Below, one piece after another: positions 7,918-16,894 of a stretch of 64,000 nt of DNA. The position numbers and the translations under genes were made by a program. The stretch's first letter is position 1. Each line of letters begins with the position of its first letter. The notes beneath the pieces are model-generated. The model worked only from the letters and a program-made list of their open reading frames with translations, was not told the origin of the DNA and did no database searches. Source of the DNA: an uncultured Hyphomicrobiales bacterium (lineage in GTDB: Bacteria; Pseudomonadota; Alphaproteobacteria; Rhizobiales; Ancalomicrobiaceae); the NCBI GenBank assembly GCA_903930435.1, contig CAIYYN010000068.1, positions 29,018 through 93,017 on the forward strand. The letters run 5' to 3'.

Positions 7918-9174
7918 TCAGGCCCAGGCGGTTTCGTCGCGCGTCAGGCGACCGGAAACGGCGCTTTCCACGCAATCGGCCAGCGATCCATATTGGACGG
8001 CATAGCCGGTATTGCCGGGTGCATAATGGGCGAACTTGCCGGAATTGGTTATCAGCACGCCGGAGAATCCGGACAGAATGGGTGTCACGACGACGCAGGT
8101 ATCGGCGACGATGGAGATGCCTGAGGTTTCCAGCCTGCCGCGAACCCCTGCCTTTTCAGCCGCCAGAACCGCGTGCCGACCCGTGCAGGCATAGAAGGGC
8201 ACGGCTGTTTTGCGGCCATCCAGCAGCCGGTCCAGTTCGGCCAACTCCTCAAAGGAGAGATGCGGACTGCCAATCGCAACCGCGTCGATCGCCAGCAGAT
8301 CCGTCGTCGACAGGCCGGCGCGAGCGACCGTCAGCATGTCCGGGGTGACGACGATGGTCTCTTCCGCCGGAATGCCGCCGAGAATGGCATCCACCGTCGG
8401 AGCCTCCGGGGTGACGCCAGCTATGTGAAACAGGGCAACAGCACCCGTGGAAGCCGCCGCCGCGCCAAAGGCTTTCAGCCGATCCTCCGTCGCAAAGCCT
8501 TGTAATCCTTCAACAACGCCAATCGATGTGCCGATCATGCGCCCGAACCAGGACCCGATCACCGGCCAGAACACCTCCGACGATTTGAGCCGTGCCGAGA
8601 TCCGGGAGCAGTCCACCACGACCTTCGCCCGCCGGTTCTCGGGCCGATGCAGGCCGTAATCCGGAGCGCGCGCGATGATGGCGCAGCAAATATCCAGGAA
8701 ATCGCCATAGCGATTGGTCCGCGCCCCGAGCACCGAGTTGCAGAAGGCCACCGCGTTGGACTCGCCCCAGGCGACATCGGTGCCTGTCTTTGGCCGGTGA
8801 CCAGCCTGATAAGGTGCACACGTCCAGGTTGCCAAACAACCCATCGCTTCATGCGCCAGCATCAACCGCTTGGCCATGTCATGTTCATGCGGCGGCAGGC
8901 GGGTCCGCGTTCCGCAGGCAAGATCGAGCGCGCCGACATTGAGCGTCGAGGGAACCGCAACCCGCGCTCCACCCGCCAGCAACTTCTCGGCAAACAGGGT
9001 GCCACTGTCCCCATGATAGAGCGCGCCATCGATATGGGCCGAGGCAACCGGGATCAGTCGCTCCGCGCCGAAGAGGCGGGCGGTCTCGGAAACGATCCGC
9101 ATCGCCATGGCCGCGCCCGCGCCGGAGTGTCCATTCAAAATATTGATTTCGTCCGGGGATAAGTTCAACGACAT
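7918..9174 (-). CDS. Aconitase X catalytic (large) subunit, probable cis-3-hydroxyproline dehydratase
   Basis: Catalytic subunit of the AcnX dehydratase (former DUF521), 418 residues. Visible family blocks are SAHIDGALYHGDSG (45-58), VPSTLNVGALDL (74-85), TWTCAPYQAGHRP (116-128) and GESNAVAFCNSVLGARTNR (137-155); the cysteines in the last two are the likely iron-sulfur cluster or active-site positions known from the family. The start is taken at MSLNLSPDE (9174), where homology begins; an upstream in-frame start at 9342 would add 56 residues unlike the family. It is transcribed divergently from the 2Fe-2S/FAD dehydrogenase genes across a 355-base gap. Conversion of 3-hydroxyproline to a cyclic imine would feed the neighbouring amine-metabolism genes. 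Confidence 0.9.
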   Translation of the reverse strand: MSLNLSPDEINILNGHSGAGAAMAMRIVSETARLFGAERLIPVASAHIDGALYHGDSGTLFAEKLLAGGARVAVPSTLNVGALDLACGTRTRLPPHEHDMAKRLMLAHEAMGCLATWTCAPYQAGHRPKTGTDVAWGESNAVAFCNSVLGARTNRYGDFLDICCAIIARAPDYGLHRPENRRAKVVVDCSRISARLKSSEVFWPVIGSWFGRMIGTSIGVVEGLQGFATEDRLKAFGAAAASTGAVALFHIAGVTPEAPTVDAILGGIPAEETIVVTPDMLTVARAGLSTTDLLAIDAVAIGSPHLSFEELAELDRLLDGRKTAVPFYACTGRHAVLAAEKAGVRGRLETSGISIVADTCVVVTPILSGFSGVLITNSGKFAHYAPGNTGYAVQYGSLADCVESAVSGRLTRDETAWA

Positions 9175-9529
9175 GGCACAGAGGTCCGCAACAAGACACG
9201 ACCCGCCTACCAAGCCACACGGCAATCGCGAGCGCAAGGCGCACGAGACCACGAGCCAATGGTTGGTCTGCACGGCAAGCGCAGCAGTAAGCGCAGTGTC
9301 TGCCTTAAATAATGGCGCAAAAGGCCAGGTTTGAGGATTCACATGGGCAGCAGAAACCGCAGTTGTGCACAGCAGGACCCAGCCCGTGCTTTCTTCTTTC
9401 TTTTCAATCTCTTATATATTGAGTTCCTGAATTTGATCACAAAGCCGACTTTGCAGTCTGTCCAGCCCTTGAGAACCTCACCGGAGTGGTTAGCATCATC
9501 CCCGATCACGAGCCGAAAGTTTGTCGACC
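9175..9529. other. Divergent control region between AcnX and dehydrogenase genes
   Basis: About 355 bases between two divergent catabolic operons and the natural place for shared control. The left half is GC-rich; bases 9390-9440 are AT-rich, with a TATATT-like box at 9415-9420 and an imperfect dyad there (separate entry). No regulator gene is adjacent inside the window. Confidence 0.45.
9404..9422. promoter_or_regulatory. Possible operator: TCAAT-N9-ATTGA dyad
   Basis: Inverted arms TCAAT (9404-9408) and ATTGA (9418-9422) flank an AT-rich centre in the divergent region between AcnX and the dehydrogenase genes. Arms of five bases can occur by chance, so this is only a candidate regulator-binding site. 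Confidence 0.22.
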
Positions 9530-9850
9530 ATGTCCACCGGTCTCTCCGCCCCAGCGCCAGCGTCCGCCCTCTTCCACCGATTGTCGCGACGCGACGCGCC
9601 GGAAATTGCGTTTACAATCAACGGGGAAGCCGTGACGGCCAGGGAAGGTGACCTGCTCGTCACAGCCATTTTGACCCACCGAGCAACCTTGCGGAAATTT
9701 GAATTCGGGGCAGACATGCGTGCCGGATATTGCCTAATGGGAGCGTGTCAGGATTGCTGGGTTACCCTGTCGGATGGCAGCCGGGTCCGGGCCTGCACCA
9801 CGCTGGTTTCGCCGGGCATGGCCGTGGTGATCGACGAGATAAAGCCATGA
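9530..9850 (+). CDS. 2Fe-2S subunit of amine/hydroxyproline dehydrogenase (HcnA-like)
   Basis: Small [2Fe-2S] ferredoxin-like subunit of 106 residues. The cluster ligands are in GYCLMGACQDCWVTL (C-x4-C-x2-C), with a fourth cysteine in RVRACTT. Such subunits are the gamma/A component of three-part FAD dehydrogenases including hydrogen cyanide synthase (HcnABC), opine oxidases and heteromeric D-hydroxyproline dehydrogenase. The ATG at 9530 is preferred to a TTG at 9521; neither has a strong Shine-Dalgarno sequence. Its stop overlaps the next start (ATGA at 9847-9850), showing translational coupling. It should pass electrons between the FAD sites of the partner subunits. Confidence 0.9.
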   Translation: MSTGLSAPAPASALFHRLSRRDAPEIAFTINGEAVTAREGDLLVTAILTHRATLRKFEFGADMRAGYCLMGACQDCWVTLSDGSRVRACTTLVSPGMAVVIDEIKP

Positions 9851-11214
9851 CAATAAAAGATAAATCAGTTGTTGTCATCGGCGCGGGACCAGCTGGATTG
9901 AGGGCTGTGGAGGCTTTGTCGAAGGCCGGATTGCGGCCAATCCTGATCGATGAAGCCCCGTTGCCCGGTGGACAGATCTATCGCCAACCCCCGGTCGGGG
10001 CACGGCGTGACCCCAAGTCTCTCTATGGCTTCGAGGCCACCAAGGCGTCCGATCTGCATGGTCTGATTGTCCGGCTGGGCGATCAGATCGACTATCGACC
10101 CGAGACCCTCGTCTGGGGGATCGAGGGTCATCGACTGGATATCCTAAGTAACGGACAATTCAGCCAGATTTCGTTCGATGCCCTGATCCTGTCGACGGGA
10201 GCCATGGACCGTGTCATCCCGTTTCCGGGCTGGACCTTGCCGGGTGCCTTTACACTCGGAGCGGCCCAGATTGCCCTGAAATCGCAAGGGGTTGCGATTG
10301 GTCGACGGGTCGCGCTCGTCGGCGCTGGGCCATTGCTGCCGCTCGTCGCCTATCAATACTGGAAAGCCGGGGCGACCCTGTGCGCCGTCCTGGATGTGAC
10401 GCCATTTTCGCCAAAAGTCTATAATTTACTTCGACTTATGCGCAAACCCGGCACATTCGCCAAGGGCCTTTGGTACACGTTGCGACTGGCACTCGCCGGT
10501 CACCCCATCCAAAGTGGTGTCCGGGCCATCCGGGCGGAAGGCGCTGATCGCGTCGAAGCCCTTGTCTGGATTGATGTTTCCGGCAAGGAACGACGCGTCG
10601 AGGTTGATGCAATCGGCGCGTCTTTCGGGCTGAAATCCGAGGCCCAGTTGGCAGATCTCGCCGGTTGCCGCTTTGTCTTTGATGCCAAATCCCGCCAGTG
10701 GCAGCCGGAACGCACGCCGGAGGGTCGATCCACCGTGCCGGGTATCTATCTTGCCGGGGATGGATCGGGCATCGGTGGGGCCGATGTTGCTGAATTGACT
10801 GGGGAAATGGCTGCGCTCAGCCTGATCGAGGACCTGGGACAACCGGTTGAAAAGGCGCGCATTCAAGATCTGGCCAAGCAATTGGACACCTATGCCCCTT
10901 TCCGCACGGCGCTGGAGGCCGCTTACCCGTTCCCGCATCATCTTATTGATCAGATTGATGATTCCGTCATGATCTGTCGGTGCGAAGGCATGACAGCCGG
11001 CCAGCTGCGCCAAGCCGTCAGCCAGCGTGGTGCGACCGAAATGAACCGGCTGAAGGCCCTGACCCGCATTGGCATGGGTCGCTGCCAGGGCCGAGTGTGT
11101 GGCCCCGCCGCTGCCGAAGTCCTTGCCAGAGAAGCCAAATCCACCATAGAGGCGGTCGGCCGACTACGTTGCAATCCGCCCGTAAAGCCCATTCCGGTCC
11201 GGGAGGTGTTCTGA
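9847..11214 (+). CDS. FAD/NAD(P)-binding subunit with C-terminal BFD-like domain (HcnB/OoxA-like)
   Basis: Second subunit of the three-part dehydrogenase, 455 residues. A dinucleotide-binding fold starts at VVVIGAGPAGLRAVEAL, and a second Rossmann motif appears as RVALVGAGPLLPLVAYQYW. Near the C-terminus CRCEGMTAGQL and GMGRCQGRVCGP provide the four cysteines of a BFD-like [2Fe-2S] domain, as in HcnB and the A subunits of octopine and nopaline oxidases. The start overlaps the previous stop by four bases, and its own stop shares a base with the next start. Subunit order (2Fe-2S, this, DAO-type) equals that of hcnABC, but HCN synthesis is not implied; hydroxyproline or opine oxidation fits the neighbours better. 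Confidence 0.9.
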   Translation: MTIKDKSVVVIGAGPAGLRAVEALSKAGLRPILIDEAPLPGGQIYRQPPVGARRDPKSLYGFEATKASDLHGLIVRLGDQIDYRPETLVWGIEGHRLDILSNGQFSQISFDALILSTGAMDRVIPFPGWTLPGAFTLGAAQIALKSQGVAIGRRVALVGAGPLLPLVAYQYWKAGATLCAVLDVTPFSPKVYNLLRLMRKPGTFAKGLWYTLRLALAGHPIQSGVRAIRAEGADRVEALVWIDVSGKERRVEVDAIGASFGLKSEAQLADLAGCRFVFDAKSRQWQPERTPEGRSTVPGIYLAGDGSGIGGADVAELTGEMAALSLIEDLGQPVEKARIQDLAKQLDTYAPFRTALEAAYPFPHHLIDQIDDSVMICRCEGMTAGQLRQAVSQRGATEMNRLKALTRIGMGRCQGRVCGPAAAEVLAREAKSTIEAVGRLRCNPPVKPIPVREVF

Positions 11215-12368
11215 TGCGGGAACGGCTACGGACGGACGTGGCCATCGTCGGCGGCGGCATTGCTGCCTGTGCGGCGGCGGTGGAATTGCGCAAGGCAGGT
11301 CTCGGCGTAATCATTCTTGAAAAAGGGCGTTGCGGCTCGGGCGCAAGCGGCGTCAACTTCGGCGGCGTACGCCAACAAGGCAGAGATCTCAGGGAGTTAC
11401 CTCTATCTGCCCGCGCCCGTCCCTTGTGGGATGGGTTGAATGCGCTGCTCGGCGAAGACGTCGAATTCGAGGCAACAGGTCACCTGAAACTCGCCCGTTC
11501 AGAGCAGGATATGGCGGAACTGGAGGCCTATCGGGTCGCGGCGCTGGGCTGTGGACTGGACCTGACCATGCTCGGCGCCAACGCGGTCCGCGCCGAATTG
11601 CCCTGGCTTGGAGACAAGGTCGTCGGCGCGTCGCTGTCACCGACAGACGGTCAGGCCAATCCGCGGGTTGTCGGGCCAGCCTTTGCCCGACTTGCGGCGA
11701 AGCTCGGCGTGGATATCCGGGAATTTACACCCGTGTTATCGGCAAGCCGGAGCGATACAGGGTTCAGCATCGAGTCAGAAACCTTGAGTGTTTCCAGCCG
11801 CTTCCTGATCAACACGGCAGGTGCGGGTGGTGGATTGCTGGCGTCAATCTTCGGTGAGCCGGTTCCGATCACGCCACAATCCCCCAACATGCTGGTGACC
11901 GAACCCCTGCCCTATTTCATTTCGCGCTCCATCGGCGTTTGTGGCGGAGACGTCTACATTCGACAGGTCCGCCGGGGCAATGCGATCTTCGGCGGCGGTA
12001 GCGGCTGGCATGACCCAGAACTTGGCTTCTCCCGCCCATCGAACGAGCAGTCCCTCGGCGGCATGCGTCGGACGCTGCAACTGGTGCCGCAACTCACAAA
12101 TGCGCAGGTGATCCGAACCTGGTCCGGCACGGATGGTCGCATGCCGGATAACATCCCGGTCATCGGTCCTTCGTCAACAACACCTAACCTGTTCCATGCA
12201 TTCGGCTTTTCCGGACATGGCTTTCAATTGTCCCCGGCCATCGGACTGATCCTGGCTGAACTCGTCACCCGTGGCGAGACCCCATCGCCAATTGACCCCT
12301 TCTCGATCAAACGCTTCGCCAATTGGCAAGGCAGCACGACCGGCATCTCCGATCACACCGATCATTGA
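11214..12368 (+). CDS. DAO-family FAD oxidoreductase, catalytic subunit (HcnC/OoxB-like)
   Basis: Glycine oxidase / D-amino-acid dehydrogenase type flavoprotein, 384 residues, and the likely substrate-oxidising subunit of the complex. The N-terminus VAIVGGGIAACAAAVEL is the FAD-binding GxGxxA/G motif; ILEKGRCGSGASGVNFGGVR is the family loop after it, and AFGFSGHGFQLSPAIG the C-terminal FAD signature. The ATG at 11214 overlaps the preceding stop (TGATG) and has GGGAGGTG at 11201-11208. Family members oxidise D-amino acids, sarcosine-like secondary amines, opines or D-hydroxyproline at the alpha carbon. A weak 7-bp hairpin (12395-12419) lies after the gene. Confidence 0.9.
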   Translation: MRERLRTDVAIVGGGIAACAAAVELRKAGLGVIILEKGRCGSGASGVNFGGVRQQGRDLRELPLSARARPLWDGLNALLGEDVEFEATGHLKLARSEQDMAELEAYRVAALGCGLDLTMLGANAVRAELPWLGDKVVGASLSPTDGQANPRVVGPAFARLAAKLGVDIREFTPVLSASRSDTGFSIESETLSVSSRFLINTAGAGGGLLASIFGEPVPITPQSPNMLVTEPLPYFISRSIGVCGGDVYIRQVRRGNAIFGGGSGWHDPELGFSRPSNEQSLGGMRRTLQLVPQLTNAQVIRTWSGTDGRMPDNIPVIGPSSTTPNLFHAFGFSGHGFQLSPAIGLILAELVTRGETPSPIDPFSIKRFANWQGSTTGISDHTDH

Positions 12369-12526
12369 CAAAACCTGGCCACAACTTGGGCTTCGCGATT
12401 GAAGATTGAGCGCAATCGCATCCCGTTTGCCCTCGACAAAGCGGGAAAAAGCCGATCACTATGGGGTCAGGCACGATTGAACGAGGTCGGACAACGACCC
12501 GGCCAAACTCCTGGGGGACGATTGAA

Positions 12527-14080
12527 ATGAAGCGACATGTGATTGCAGCCGCAGGCTTTCTTCTTGCGACCTTGGCATCGCCGGCGATCGTGCCGGCACT
12601 GGCCGATACTGTCCTCAACATCGGCATGGCGGCTGCGGATATCGGGCAGATTGATCCCCATCGTGCCACCACGACACAGGACAAGCCAGTCGTTTCATGG
12701 ATTTGCAACGGTTTGGTGCGCTTCAAGCCGGGTTCGGCTAGTCTTGAACAACTTGAGCCGGATCTGGCAACAAGCTGGGACAAGTCGGCAGATGGCAAGA
12801 CGTGGGTCTTCCACTTGCGTCAGGGCGTGAAATTCCATGGGGATTGGGGCGAACTGACTGCCGACGACGTCGTCTATTCCTTGAAACGCGCAAGTGACCC
12901 GAAGACATCTTCCTTTTCGTCGGACTATGCAGTCATCGATTCAATCGAGGCTGTCGATCCGCTGACCGTCAAGATCGTACTGAAAAAGCCGATCCCGTCG
13001 CTGCTCGGTCTTGTTGCCAATTATCATGGCGGCAACGTGATCTCCAAGAAGGCTGCCGAAGCACTCGGTGCAGATTTTCGGACAAAGCCGGTCGGGACAG
13101 GTCCGTTCATGATCGCGGAATACAAGTCAAACGAAAGCCTGACGCTTGTTGCCAACAAGGCTTATTTCCGTGGCGTACCGAAGACGGACAAGATCGTCTA
13201 TCGGTTTATTCCGGCAGACGCCTCGCGAGATCTGGCATTCCTGTCAGGCGAACTGGATATTGTCTATGGCGGTCAGGATCAGCGCTGGGTAGATCGCATG
13301 GCGAAGGAACCCAACGTCAAGGTCGAGGTTGTGACACCTGCTGAGTTGTCGATCCTGCATCTCAATGAAACCATGAAACCGCTCGACGATATCCGAGTGC
13401 GGCAGGCGATTGCCTACGCGATTGATCGCAAGCAACTGGCGGCTTTCAAGGGCGCAGCAACGGCCATTCCGGCGGTCTCCGTGGTGCCAACAGGCTATCT
13501 CGGCACCGACGAGACCGCCAAGTTGTTCCCCTATGATCCCGCCAAGGCGAAAGACCTGTTGAAGGAGGCAGGCTATGCGAATGGAGTGGTTGTGAAGTCG
13601 ATTCAGACCAGCTTGCCAACGATGCTGACCGCCGCTCAGGTTGTGCAAAGTCAGCTGAAGAAGGTTGGCATTGATCTGCAGCTCGAAGTCGTCGATCACC
13701 AGTCGTATCATGCGCAGATCCGCAAGGATATGTCGGGAGCCACCTACTATTCTGCGGCCCGCTTCCCCGTGGCGGATGTGTATCTGCGGCAGTTCTATTA
13801 TTCGCCGTCGATTGTCGGCAAACCAACGGCTGTCGTGAATTTCTCGCATTGTGCTGTGGCCGATACGGAAATCGAAGCGGCGTCTGTCGAGGTTGATGCC
13901 GCCAAGCAGAAAGAGCTCTGGAAGACCGCTCAGCAGAAGATCATCGATGACGTCTGCGCCGTGCCGCTCTATGAACAGCTTCAGGTCTGGGCGAGCAAGA
14001 CGAATGTGGATTTCGGCTATGATTTCAAGGCCGCCATCCATCTTGGACCCGTCATCACCGAATTGACCACGAAGCACTGA
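12527..14080 (+). CDS. ABC transporter substrate-binding protein, family 5 (peptide/opine type)
   Basis: Periplasmic solute receptor of 517 residues. MKRHVIAAAGFLLATLASPA with cleavage after PALA is a standard Sec signal peptide. The body is SBP family 5 (DppA/OppA/NikA), with family blocks LEPDLATSWDKSADGKTWVF, FHLRQGVKFHGDWGELTADD and VRQAIAYAIDRKQL. Start at the ATG at 12527, after a GGGGGA purine run. It leads four transporter genes on the same strand and follows the three dehydrogenase genes, so its ligand is probably the substrate of that enzyme: a peptide-like or opine-like amine, or an oligopeptide containing hydroxyproline. Specificity cannot be read from the sequence. Confidence 0.93.
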   Translation: MKRHVIAAAGFLLATLASPAIVPALADTVLNIGMAAADIGQIDPHRATTTQDKPVVSWICNGLVRFKPGSASLEQLEPDLATSWDKSADGKTWVFHLRQGVKFHGDWGELTADDVVYSLKRASDPKTSSFSSDYAVIDSIEAVDPLTVKIVLKKPIPSLLGLVANYHGGNVISKKAAEALGADFRTKPVGTGPFMIAEYKSNESLTLVANKAYFRGVPKTDKIVYRFIPADASRDLAFLSGELDIVYGGQDQRWVDRMAKEPNVKVEVVTPAELSILHLNETMKPLDDIRVRQAIAYAIDRKQLAAFKGAATAIPAVSVVPTGYLGTDETAKLFPYDPAKAKDLLKEAGYANGVVVKSIQTSLPTMLTAAQVVQSQLKKVGIDLQLEVVDHQSYHAQIRKDMSGATYYSAARFPVADVYLRQFYYSPSIVGKPTAVVNFSHCAVADTEIEAASVEVDAAKQKELWKTAQQKIIDDVCAVPLYEQLQVWASKTNVDFGYDFKAAIHLGPVITELTTKH

Positions 14081-14105
14081 CCTCGGAAGCTGGTGGTCGC
14101 AGTCG

Positions 14106-15047
14106 ATGCTGAAATTCGCACTCAAGCGCTTGCTGCTGGCGATCCCGACACTCTGGGCGGTTCTGACGATTGTTTTCGTCCTGATCCGCATTGTGCCGGG
14201 TGACCCGACGATCGTGATCCTGGGCGATCAGGCGTCGGAACAGGCGCGTGCGGATTTGCGGGAAAAGCTGGGTCTGGCGAAGTCGATTTTCTCACAATAT
14301 ATTGATTTCATGTGGCAAATTGCCCATGGTGATCTGGGCCGGTCGCTTGCGACCAATCGCCCGATCATGTCCGATGTGCTGTCTGTCTTGCCTTACACGC
14401 TCGAACTGACATTGGCCTCGCTCATCGTCGGAACGGTGATTGGCGTTCCGCTCGGCGTTCTGGCTGCCGAGAAGCGCGACGGGTTTGCCGACTGGTTCGC
14501 GCGCGTGTTTTCGCTCGCGGGCCTTTCTTTCCCGGCGTTCGTATCCGGCATTCTCTTGTTGATCGTTTTCTCGTTGAAACTCAGATGGTTCCCGGTGATC
14601 TCGTCGGCCAATCTGGTCGACCCCATCGAGCGCCTTCGGGCGCTTGTCCTGCCCGCCCTGAACCTTGGGCTCCTGATGGTAGCCTATGTGACCCGTGTGA
14701 CGCGATCCGGCATGCTGAAGGCGCTGGGCGAAGATTACATCCGGACGGCGCGATCCAAGGGACTGCCGTCACGCATCGTCGTCTGGCGGCACGCGTTCAG
14801 AAATGCGCTGGTTCCCGTTGTCACGGTCGTCGGACTCTATCTCGGCGTGCTGATCGGCAATGCCGTCCTGACCGAGATCGTGTTCAATCGGCCCGGCATC
14901 GGGAAGCTGATCGTGACGGCCCTCAATCAGCGGGACTACACGCTGTTGCAGGGGCTGATGGTCGTGACAGCCTTCGCCGTCGTCCTGGCCAACATATTGA
15001 CAGACCTGACATATGGGCTTGTCGATCCGCGCGTGAAGACCGAGTGA
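14106..15047 (+). CDS. ABC transporter permease, DppB-like
   Basis: First inner-membrane subunit of the peptide/opine transporter, 313 residues. The N-terminal FALKRLLLAIPTLWAVLTIV helix, the RIVPGDP segment in the periplasmic loop, and the coupling-helix region GEDYIRTARSKGLP (EAA-like loop contacting the ATPases) are all characteristic of DppB/OppB. About six membrane segments are evident. It starts 25 bases after the receptor gene, inside the same operon. Confidence 0.95.
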   Translation: MLKFALKRLLLAIPTLWAVLTIVFVLIRIVPGDPTIVILGDQASEQARADLREKLGLAKSIFSQYIDFMWQIAHGDLGRSLATNRPIMSDVLSVLPYTLELTLASLIVGTVIGVPLGVLAAEKRDGFADWFARVFSLAGLSFPAFVSGILLLIVFSLKLRWFPVISSANLVDPIERLRALVLPALNLGLLMVAYVTRVTRSGMLKALGEDYIRTARSKGLPSRIVVWRHAFRNALVPVVTVVGLYLGVLIGNAVLTEIVFNRPGIGKLIVTALNQRDYTLLQGLMVVTAFAVVLANILTDLTYGLVDPRVKTE

Positions 15048-15059
15048 GGGCATGAGACC

Positions 15060-15926
15060 ATGAGCCTTGCTGCGTCATCCGGTCCGCCCTCCAGACGGCA
15101 TTCCCGCCTGACACGTCTGACCCGGTCCATGGGGCTGGTCATTGGTCTGGCCGTCGTCGTCTTGATGATCGTTGCCGCGCTTGTTGCGCCCTGGATAGCG
15201 CCGTTTGATCCCGATGATCAGGACGTCCTGCTGATCCTGAGCGCGCCGGATGCGACTCACTGGTTTGGCACGGATGCCTTTGGTCGCGACGTCCTTTCCC
15301 GCGTGCTCTGGGGCGCACGGGTATCGCTCTATGTCGGCTTTGTCGCGACGGCACTCGGCATCGTGATCGGATCGGCAATCGGCATTGTCGCGGGGTTCTA
15401 TGGCGGGCTAATTGACCGGGCCGTGAGTGCCTCGACCGATATTCTGCTCAGTTTCCCGCAATTGATCATGGGGTTATTGCTGGTCGCCGTGCTCGGGGCT
15501 TCGCTCACGAACCTGATTATTGCCATTGCCATCACCGCCGTCCCGGCCTTTATCCGCATGGCGCGCAGTTCGGCACTTGCCATGCGTGAGCGCGATTTCA
15601 TCGATGCCTGCCGGGTGCTTGGCTATTCAGATCTCAGGATCATGGCGGTACATATCCTGCCGAACAGCCTCGATGAACTCGTCGTCATGGCGTCGCTCTG
15701 GATGGCATCGGCCATCCGCACTGAATCGACGCTCGCCTTCATCGGCCTTTCGGTGCCGCCACCCACCGCGACCTGGGGCGGGATTGTACGCGAGGGATTT
15801 GACAATCTCCTCGACGCGCCGTGGCTCGCGCTCTTCCCGAGCCTTGCGATCCTGATCGTCATGATCGGCCTCAACATGGTCGGCGACGGCTTGCGTGACG
15901 CGACCGATCCGAGGGCCGCGACATGA
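15060..15926 (+). CDS. ABC transporter permease, DppC-like
   Basis: Second permease of the transporter, 288 residues. It shows the DppC/OppC hallmark HWFGTDAFGRDVLSRVLWGA after the first membrane helix, and the coupling loop ERDFIDACRVLGYSDLRIM, followed by SALAFIGL-type sequence (STLAFIGLSVPPPTATWGG). The start is 12 bases downstream of the DppB-like stop, and its end overlaps the next gene by four bases (ATGA at 15923-15926). Confidence 0.95.
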   Translation: MSLAASSGPPSRRHSRLTRLTRSMGLVIGLAVVVLMIVAALVAPWIAPFDPDDQDVLLILSAPDATHWFGTDAFGRDVLSRVLWGARVSLYVGFVATALGIVIGSAIGIVAGFYGGLIDRAVSASTDILLSFPQLIMGLLLVAVLGASLTNLIIAIAITAVPAFIRMARSSALAMRERDFIDACRVLGYSDLRIMAVHILPNSLDELVVMASLWMASAIRTESTLAFIGLSVPPPTATWGGIVREGFDNLLDAPWLALFPSLAILIVMIGLNMVGDGLRDATDPRAAT

Positions 15927-16894
15927 ATGCGCCGCTGATTGTTGACGGTGTCACGACCTCGATCCGGCTGGATGGCCAGCGGCATGATGTCGTGCGCGAC
16001 ATCTCGTTTCAGGTGGCTGCGCGGGAAACCCTTGCATTGGTTGGTGAAAGTGGCTGCGGCAAGAGCATGACGGCGCTCTCGATCATGGGCCTGCTGCCAG
16101 CCGGTATCGCCTCGGTGTCCGCCGGCAAGATCATCGTCGATGGTATCGATATGGTGGCCGCCGACGAGACAGTTCGAGAAAGCGTGCGCGGCAATCGCAT
16201 CGGGATGATCTTTCAGGAGCCGATGACTTCGCTCAATCCGGTGCTGCCAATCGGGTTTCAGGTCGGCGAGGCGCTGATGCAGCATCAGGGTTTGAGCCGG
16301 AGCGCGGCGCGCGCGAAGGCGCTTGACCTGCTCGAACATGTTCGGATCCCGTCCGCTGCGCGACGACTGGATGATTATCCGCATCAATTCTCCGGTGGCA
16401 TGCGACAGCGGGTGATGATCGCGCTGGCGCTCGCGTGCGGACCCAAGGTGTTGATTGCGGATGAGCCGACAACAGCGCTGGATGTCACGATCCAGCGGCA
16501 GGTGCTGGCCCTGCTCGCCGATCTTCAGGCGCGCGAAGGCCTCGCTGTCCTGCTGATCACGCATAATCTCGGGGTCGTGGCGTCAGTCGCTGACCGCGTG
16601 ATGGTCATGTATGGCGGCGATGTCGTCGAAAGTGCTGACGTCAAAGACTTTTTCGCCCGACCAACGCATCCCTACAGTGTCGCGCTGCTGGCCGCGATGC
16701 CGCGTATTGACGCAACCGAGGGGCCGCAACCGATTCCGGGGCAGGTTCCGTCGCTTGATGCCATGCCGTCCGGCTGCCGGTTCCAGTCGCGCTGTCATTT
16801 GCGGCAGGACGTGTGCTCGACGCTGCCGCCCTTGAAGCCGGTTGCAGGTAATCCGGGGCATCAGGTCCGCTGCTGGATGAGGGGCGACACATGA
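15923..16894 (+). CDS. ABC transporter ATP-binding protein, DppD-like
   Basis: First ATPase of the transporter, 323 residues. Walker A is GESGCGKS, the signature is FSGGMRQRV, Walker B is [13 protein letters not shown], and the H-loop histidine is in ITHNLGV. The C-terminal oligopeptide-transporter extension includes a cysteine cluster ([15 protein letters not shown]), the presumed iron-sulfur site seen in DppD/OppD proteins. Four-base overlaps on both sides show tight translational coupling. Confidence 0.95.
   Translation: MNAPLIVDGVTTSIRLDGQRHDVVRDISFQVAARETLALVGESGCGKSMTALSIMGLLPAGIASVSAGKIIVDGIDMVAADETVRESVRGNRIGMIFQEPMTSLNPVLPIGFQVGEALMQHQGLSRSAARAKALDLLEHVRIPSAARRLDDYPHQFSGGMRQRVMIALALACGPKVLIADEPTTALDVTIQRQVLALLADLQAREGLAVLLITHNLGVVASVADRVMVMYGGDVVESADVKDFFARPTHPYSVALLAAMPRIDATEGPQPIPGQVPSLDAMPSGCRFQSRCHLRQDVCSTLPPLKPVAGNPGHQVRCWMRGDT

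Noticed and set aside
9530..12368. Hydrogen cyanide synthase (hcnABC)
   Set aside because: Subunit order and folds agree, but these are shared with opine oxidases and D-hydroxyproline dehydrogenase, and the AcnX and transporter context fits amine catabolism better.
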